Source: Baffinella frigidus (taxonomy: Eukaryota > Cryptophyceae > Cryptomonadales > Baffinellaceae). From it: a stretch of DNA of 21,011 nucleotides. Below are positions 12,301 through 18,300 of the stretch, piece by piece (position 1 is the first letter of the stretch; every line of letters starts with the position of its first letter). A program made the position numbers and the translations under genes. The DNA is taken from contig MU647996.1 of assembly GCA_026770585.1 (NCBI GenBank), forward strand, positions 6,147 through 27,157, in the 5' to 3' direction. The notes under the pieces are model-generated. The model had not been told where the DNA came from, searched no databases, and saw only the letters and a list, made by a program, of their open reading frames with translations.

Positions 12301-15300
12301 AGATTACTGCATCTCGTTTCTCGTTCAGGGGTTTCTGCATTATTTTTTTCGTAGGTCTACCCCACGTCAAAGGTCTCAACTGAGTATCGGGGTTGCGGCC
12401 ATAGTCGGTTACTGCATATTGTTTCGATTTCTGGTGTCTAGAACGATCATGTATTGGTTCATGTAATTAACAGACTCCCGGTGGATGCGGATATAGTGCT
12501 GGCTCGCTAGAAATTCGACATTGTCTAGTGATTTTATACTAAGTAACGTGCTTCTTCAACGTTTCTGTCAGATGAGGGACGTTCATGGAAGCGCTTCAAT
12601 TTGGTGTGTCTAGGATGCCTTGCATTGCCTCAATAAGAGTTCATTAGGTTTCGCGTCAGGCCCTTTGTACTGCAAAACGTTTTGGTTTTGTGTGTCTGAA
12701 CAAGCAGGATTTTTGCTTCTGGGTATAGAAATGTGTTTCGTGGTGCAAATTCCACTTTGTTCTGTTAACTTGAATGTTTGATCTTGGCTCGTATGTGACG
12801 CCAGCAAAAAAATATTATTTATCACGCTTAAATATTGGAGGCAAAGACCTCGTAGCCCCCCGGGAGTGATAATGCCTACGTGCAATGCAGGATCAAGGAA
12901 CTGGAAGCATCGTGGTTCGTGGCGCAGCTTCGACGTCGGGGCCTTTTTCTTGTTTCGGCTGCGGATACTATAACCCCGCGACGCGCCAGGTCTGGCAGGG
13001 TCGATCTTCCGTATCAGTCCGTATCATAATGCGCCCGTCGGTGCTCTAGAAATGCCAGAGCAGCGAGGCCCTGGTCCCGGGTCGAACTTAACTGTATGTT
13101 GCATTCGATCCGGCCACCGATACACACCGACGCTCTTGAACCATGCAATGCGTGCCGAGTTTCAGTGACGGGCGTGTCGATTTGATGCGGTTCATCCATC
13201 AGTGATTTGCGCCCTTCAACATAAACCGATTGCCGCCATGCAAACATGATTTTCCCTCCGAACGGGGCTTCTCTCTATTTGAGCATTCCCTGGACTATGG
13301 CACAGGTGTCTGGGACGGAAGAAGACAATCCGTCAGAGCCAGGCCTTGGGCGCGCCACGGTTGGTGACCTCAACCTGCGCTGTGTTCTGTCTTTGACATA
13401 TTTGCAGATAATGCCCGGAGATGCATGTCTTGATATTGAACTTGGACACAGGTGGACGTTGTGATTGGTGGCGCAACGGCGTGTAAGTTCGCCAACTGCA
13501 CTGAGTGCAACGCCGCTCCTAAGGCTGCTGCTGGGCCGCACGGTGATGGATGCGGCTGGTGCCCGTCGTTCTGTGGTGGCGCGGGGAAATGTATGATTGG
13601 CAAGACTGCACCAATTTTCGAAACGTGTCGTGCAGACCCAGACTCAGGCCTTCTGTACCGTCAGTGCCGAGTGGAGAACGTGAACCTGGCTCCTGTTATC
13701 GGCGCCGTCGTCGCCGGGGTCTGTGTTTCATCAGCTATTTGTTCAACGACCCTGATCTTCCCGAACCCCCATGTTCCCTTAGGCCCAGCCCGTTGCGCAA
13801 CGAGCTCTCTGTGCAATGCATTGCTCAGAGAGATGAACCAGTTTTTTGGGGGGGTGCTCAGCTTAGTTTTTGGCAGGCGCTCTTGGGATTTTACTTCCTG
13901 TACTCGTTGCTGCGCTGGATCCGGCGCCGCCACGGGACGTTTGCTCTCTACTTGAAAAAGAAACGGTTTGACATCACGTGCGACTCCCACCCCCCGTGAC
14001 CGTATATCTTCCCCATTGAACTCTTTTCCCATCATAATACACTGGACCTAATTCCTTTTCTGAGCCCAGGTACGCAGGACGAAAGCTGTATCTTCTCCCG
14101 CCCGACGGTGCATCTTACCGCCAATTTTTTTTAATGGTAATGGGCTCACAGTCTGTCCGAACCCGCAATCTGGAGCTCATGATGTCAACCGCTAGCAGTG
14201 ACATTTTCTTTCATTTTTCTTTTATGTTTTCAATCATTGGTTCCATTGCAGGTGATGGTGACGGTTGCCCTGGGAGTGTTCTTTGGCGGAGCTGTCTCGG
14301 ATCGAGGCGGGCCCTTTTACTTCCAGAGCGAGTTTTATCTTGACTCGCTCGTCTCAATTGCGGTCGAGTAGCCCTCCTAAGTGGAAGAAAATTGGCATTC
14401 CAGAAGCTTGATGAAGATCGAGTTCAAGGTTGCTACTTTGTGCCGAACCTTGATATTGTGCCGAACCAACTCGAAACTGTGCCGAACCAAACTCGACTGT
14501 TGAGGGCAGATGGATCTGGACAACTGCAATCTGCGTTATCTTCCGACTCGCAACTATCAGTTTCCGACGAGTCTCATTGCTGCAATCAAGATCCGGTTTT
14601 CATACTTAGACCATCCCAAGATCAGGCTGGTAAGATTTGCGCTCGATCGCCCATAATTGTGGCATCTGACGAGGAGTCAGCACACCAGCTGCTGAGAAGG
14701 GGCCCAGTTATTTGGTTCGTGTGACGAGACGTGGTGGACCGAACAGGTGTCAGACACATGCAACCCCGCGTCGTATTTCAAGCTCGAGAACACACGCGAT
14801 CCCGCCGAGAGGTACAGCAACTTTTACTGCTCCGTCGAAGTCCTCATTCCAGACAGGGTCGTCCTGCCGACAACGTCCATCAACGCCATCGGTAATCATT
14901 GCAGACCCTAACCAGTACCCCCGACTCCCAAATGCCCACTTGATCTGGTCGGCTTTACGCAACCACCCTGGCCGCGTCTAGCAGGTTTTGCGCGAACGAT
15001 CCTGGGCTGTTGTCTCAGACAAAAATTGTGGCCTTGATTTCCAGGTGAAAACGTGACGACTGTTCGGTCTGGGCCGATGGACGATGATACCCGCAACTTT
15101 GGTCTGGAGTTTGGGGCGAACGAGTTCAGGATGACAGGAAAAAACTTGGTGGCCCGTATCGAGAATGTCTCCGCGAAGCACATCAAATATGATGTCACGA
15201 GTGGTACGGTGACGTCGTTCTCTTGCTCCCGACATTGCTCCTGCTATTTGAGCAGAAGTTTTTAAAGAAAGATGGGGGTCATCTTAACAATCGTTCCAAA

Positions 15301-18300
15301 CATCCTGCAGGGTCGCTTCTGGCGACAGACGTCACCTTCACTCCCTTCGCAACCTTCAACTCTTTCGACGCCGACATGACTGTCACCACCGACAAGGCTA
15401 CCACTGTACGTGCCCAGTTGGGAGTGATCTTATGACAAACTTGCCGAATCACTGATTTCAGGTCGTGGTAAAAATCATTCAATGCTCTGACTCATGTGGT
15501 GGCTTTCCCCGATAGGTGCACTACTGGCAGAAATCGGACAATCTCGCGTGCTTGTCTGCTGGGACGGCGTACATCGATTCTGCGTGCACGACACAGGTAT
15601 CAGTGAAACACAGGGAGTGCCTGGAAAAGTCGATTGTTTTCGATTTCTAGAAGGCGATTTGCGAGATGGCAAATCGCGATTTGCGAGACCGGTCTCATCC
15701 CAAGTCGCGTCCGAGATGTGCGTCGGAAAAGGCATTTAAAGTATCTTCTCCTAGAGATAGGCCCTGGCAAGGAGGCGAAATTGACACGGCTCTGGTGACC
15801 TTATTTTCCAATGCACAGACAGACAAATTTGGAGGTTTGTAGACGGACGTCAGCAAGTGTCGGTTCGAGCCCATAAAAAACCGCAACTTAGAATTTCCTA
15901 TGGACGGGTTGGTATCTCACGGTGATTTACACCAAATGAGGACGTCTATTTGCAATTCGAATTTGCGACCGCAAAATGAAAGGCAAAAGGACGGGGAATG
16001 CATTTGAAAGGCCCCAAGGAGTGAACGCAACGAACCTTCATCGGACATGGTCGACCACTCAGCTTTGTTTTTACCTAACGTTAACCTCCGGACCAACAGT
16101 GCGGCTTCGTAACTTCGAAGTACGGAGCTTCTGCTAGTGACACGGAGAGCAAACTTGGTACGCTTCCCCCGAGTTGCTGAGCAATAAACTGCTTAGACGC
16201 GAACTTTTGGAATATGCAATTTATTTTTCGGTCGTAGCGCTGATGGTACTGTCACATCTATTTTCGCTCTTTAGACGCGCGCTATCCCTCGACGATGTTG
16301 AATTGAATTCTCCCATTTGGTGTGCGTTGGCAGCTACAGATTTTCGATTTCTGGACCGATATTACCGCCGCTATTTTGACAAGTCCTTGAACGGGCAAGA
16401 GGCGGCGAACGCCACCGTCGTCGCCCTCACTAGCCCGCCAGCGGGCGTGACGAGGCGGCTGCTGCAGACGTGTGCGCAAGTTCCAGAAGTACCAGGATGC
16501 ATCGACTACACGTCATGTTCGCTGTTACAGACACCGAAGTGTCTTTGCAAATCTTCTTGTGATTTGGTGCCTCCTGCGGAGCTGGACTTCGACGGGTACT
16601 CGGGGATTCGAGGCACTGGCCCAAAGAAGCTTGACCATGCCCAACACGATTACCGCAACCTTTCAACTAACGGCAGACTGACAAAAGTTGGGTGGCAGGG
16701 ACATGCGACGACGAGGGCAAGTGTTGCCGGCTTGTATGTGGGGGACACTCTCGCGCAGATCTCTTTCCACATCCCGGCACTGTTCGATGTGGCCTGTGCG
16801 TGCCGCAGGTCTTGCCCAGAAGCACGTTTGGTCTGGCGTCTTGAGTTGACTGCCATGGCTCTGTTTCTGAGTCTCAAACTTGAACGATTTGATTGAGATG
16901 GCAGGACGCTTGCTCTCCTCCGACTTGCGGCGCTTGGACTGCAGGCAATCTGGAGCAGGAGTGGTATGATCGACCTCTACTCAATCTCTTTCTCCCTCTT
17001 GCGCATTGCCCAACGTGTTCAGACAATTCAAGCTGTGAACCACATCCGGCTGCTTTGCAGGTGGCTCACCTCCAAAACTGGTCAGATTTCAGTCTCGGTC
17101 GCTGCGGACCTCGGTGGCAGATCCTCCCCTGAGCAACACTACTACAGGGGTGAACCAACACAGCCCATCACTCCAAGTTTCGACTCCGATCAAAAGGTAC
17201 TCACTGTAGCAGGCTTGCGACAGAAGCTGCCGCAGATGAAGTAGCATTTCATCTAGTAGCATTTCATTGGTACTCGACCACGACCAGAAGCCATCGGGGA
17301 AAACACTGAGCATTCTCGCCAGAGTCTTTGACTATTTTTCGCAAGGTCGCACTGGATGCTGTCTTCCATCCTGGCGGTGTTTCGACGCCCAACGCAGACT
17401 GGTTCTGGTCTGTGCCCTGCCCAGCTCTTAACCGAAACAAAACACGCAACCTTCCGGTTGGCCAGAAACCTCCATCTGGGAAATCGTCTCAAAAGCGCTT
17501 TGTGTCACGTCTGCGATTCTAACGGTCGCTGATCAGCATGATATTTTATGCCCAGGTTGCGTCCCACCGGCCCCGGCGTACCTCCTCGCAGCCTTGGCTC
17601 CTTCGTCTGGCTCAGCAGCATCCGCTTCTTGGTCCTTCCGGACTATTTCCTGGAGGTTCACCCTCAGCATGACCGACAGCACTCCATCTACGAGTGCGTA
17701 CGGTGCAGAGCAAGCATTCAACTGTTTCTGTCAATGCAGGTGGTCTCATACGGGATGATGAACCCCCAGAAGGGTGCGGCATCAGTTGCGCTTCGTCCTG
17801 GTTTCTGCCCAACGGTTGTCAAGGACTCCGACCCGGAGGTTTGGCCCTGTGCGTTGTGTCTTCATCGGTTGATGGATGCTGAGTGCACTCACTTGTATTG
17901 CATGCGTTGACCTCTTGAGTTAGTTCGTCAGCTGGCAGGGCTTCCCAAGGAAGCTGACCGTCAATCTGGGCAGATGAACAAGCGTATTATCCAACTTCAA
18001 AAAAAAATTTCGGACGCCATCCAATACTTCCCAGCAGACAAGCCTTCGAGACCTATTCCTTTTCTTTCGCAAATCGTGTGGGTCCCTGTCAAGGTGAAAG
18101 CATCCCAATGCATCCAACTAATTGGTGTGTGCTGTCCTTTATATCCCGGACTCGTGATTGTCAGAGTGATTTCAAACTTGTTGATCCATATCATGCTGGT
18201 ATTGATCGTGGTGTGAGGTAGCTAACGTGTCTCAAGTTTCCTGGGGTTGACCCAAGATCTGATCCCATTGCAGGGCTCTCCAGCAGTGTTCGTCTTGGAC

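Noticed and set aside
15857-15874. tRNA T-arm-like sequence GGTTCGAGCCC in the long intron
   Set aside because: The arm does not form a five-base-pair stem, and no acceptor, D or anticodon arms can be drawn upstream.
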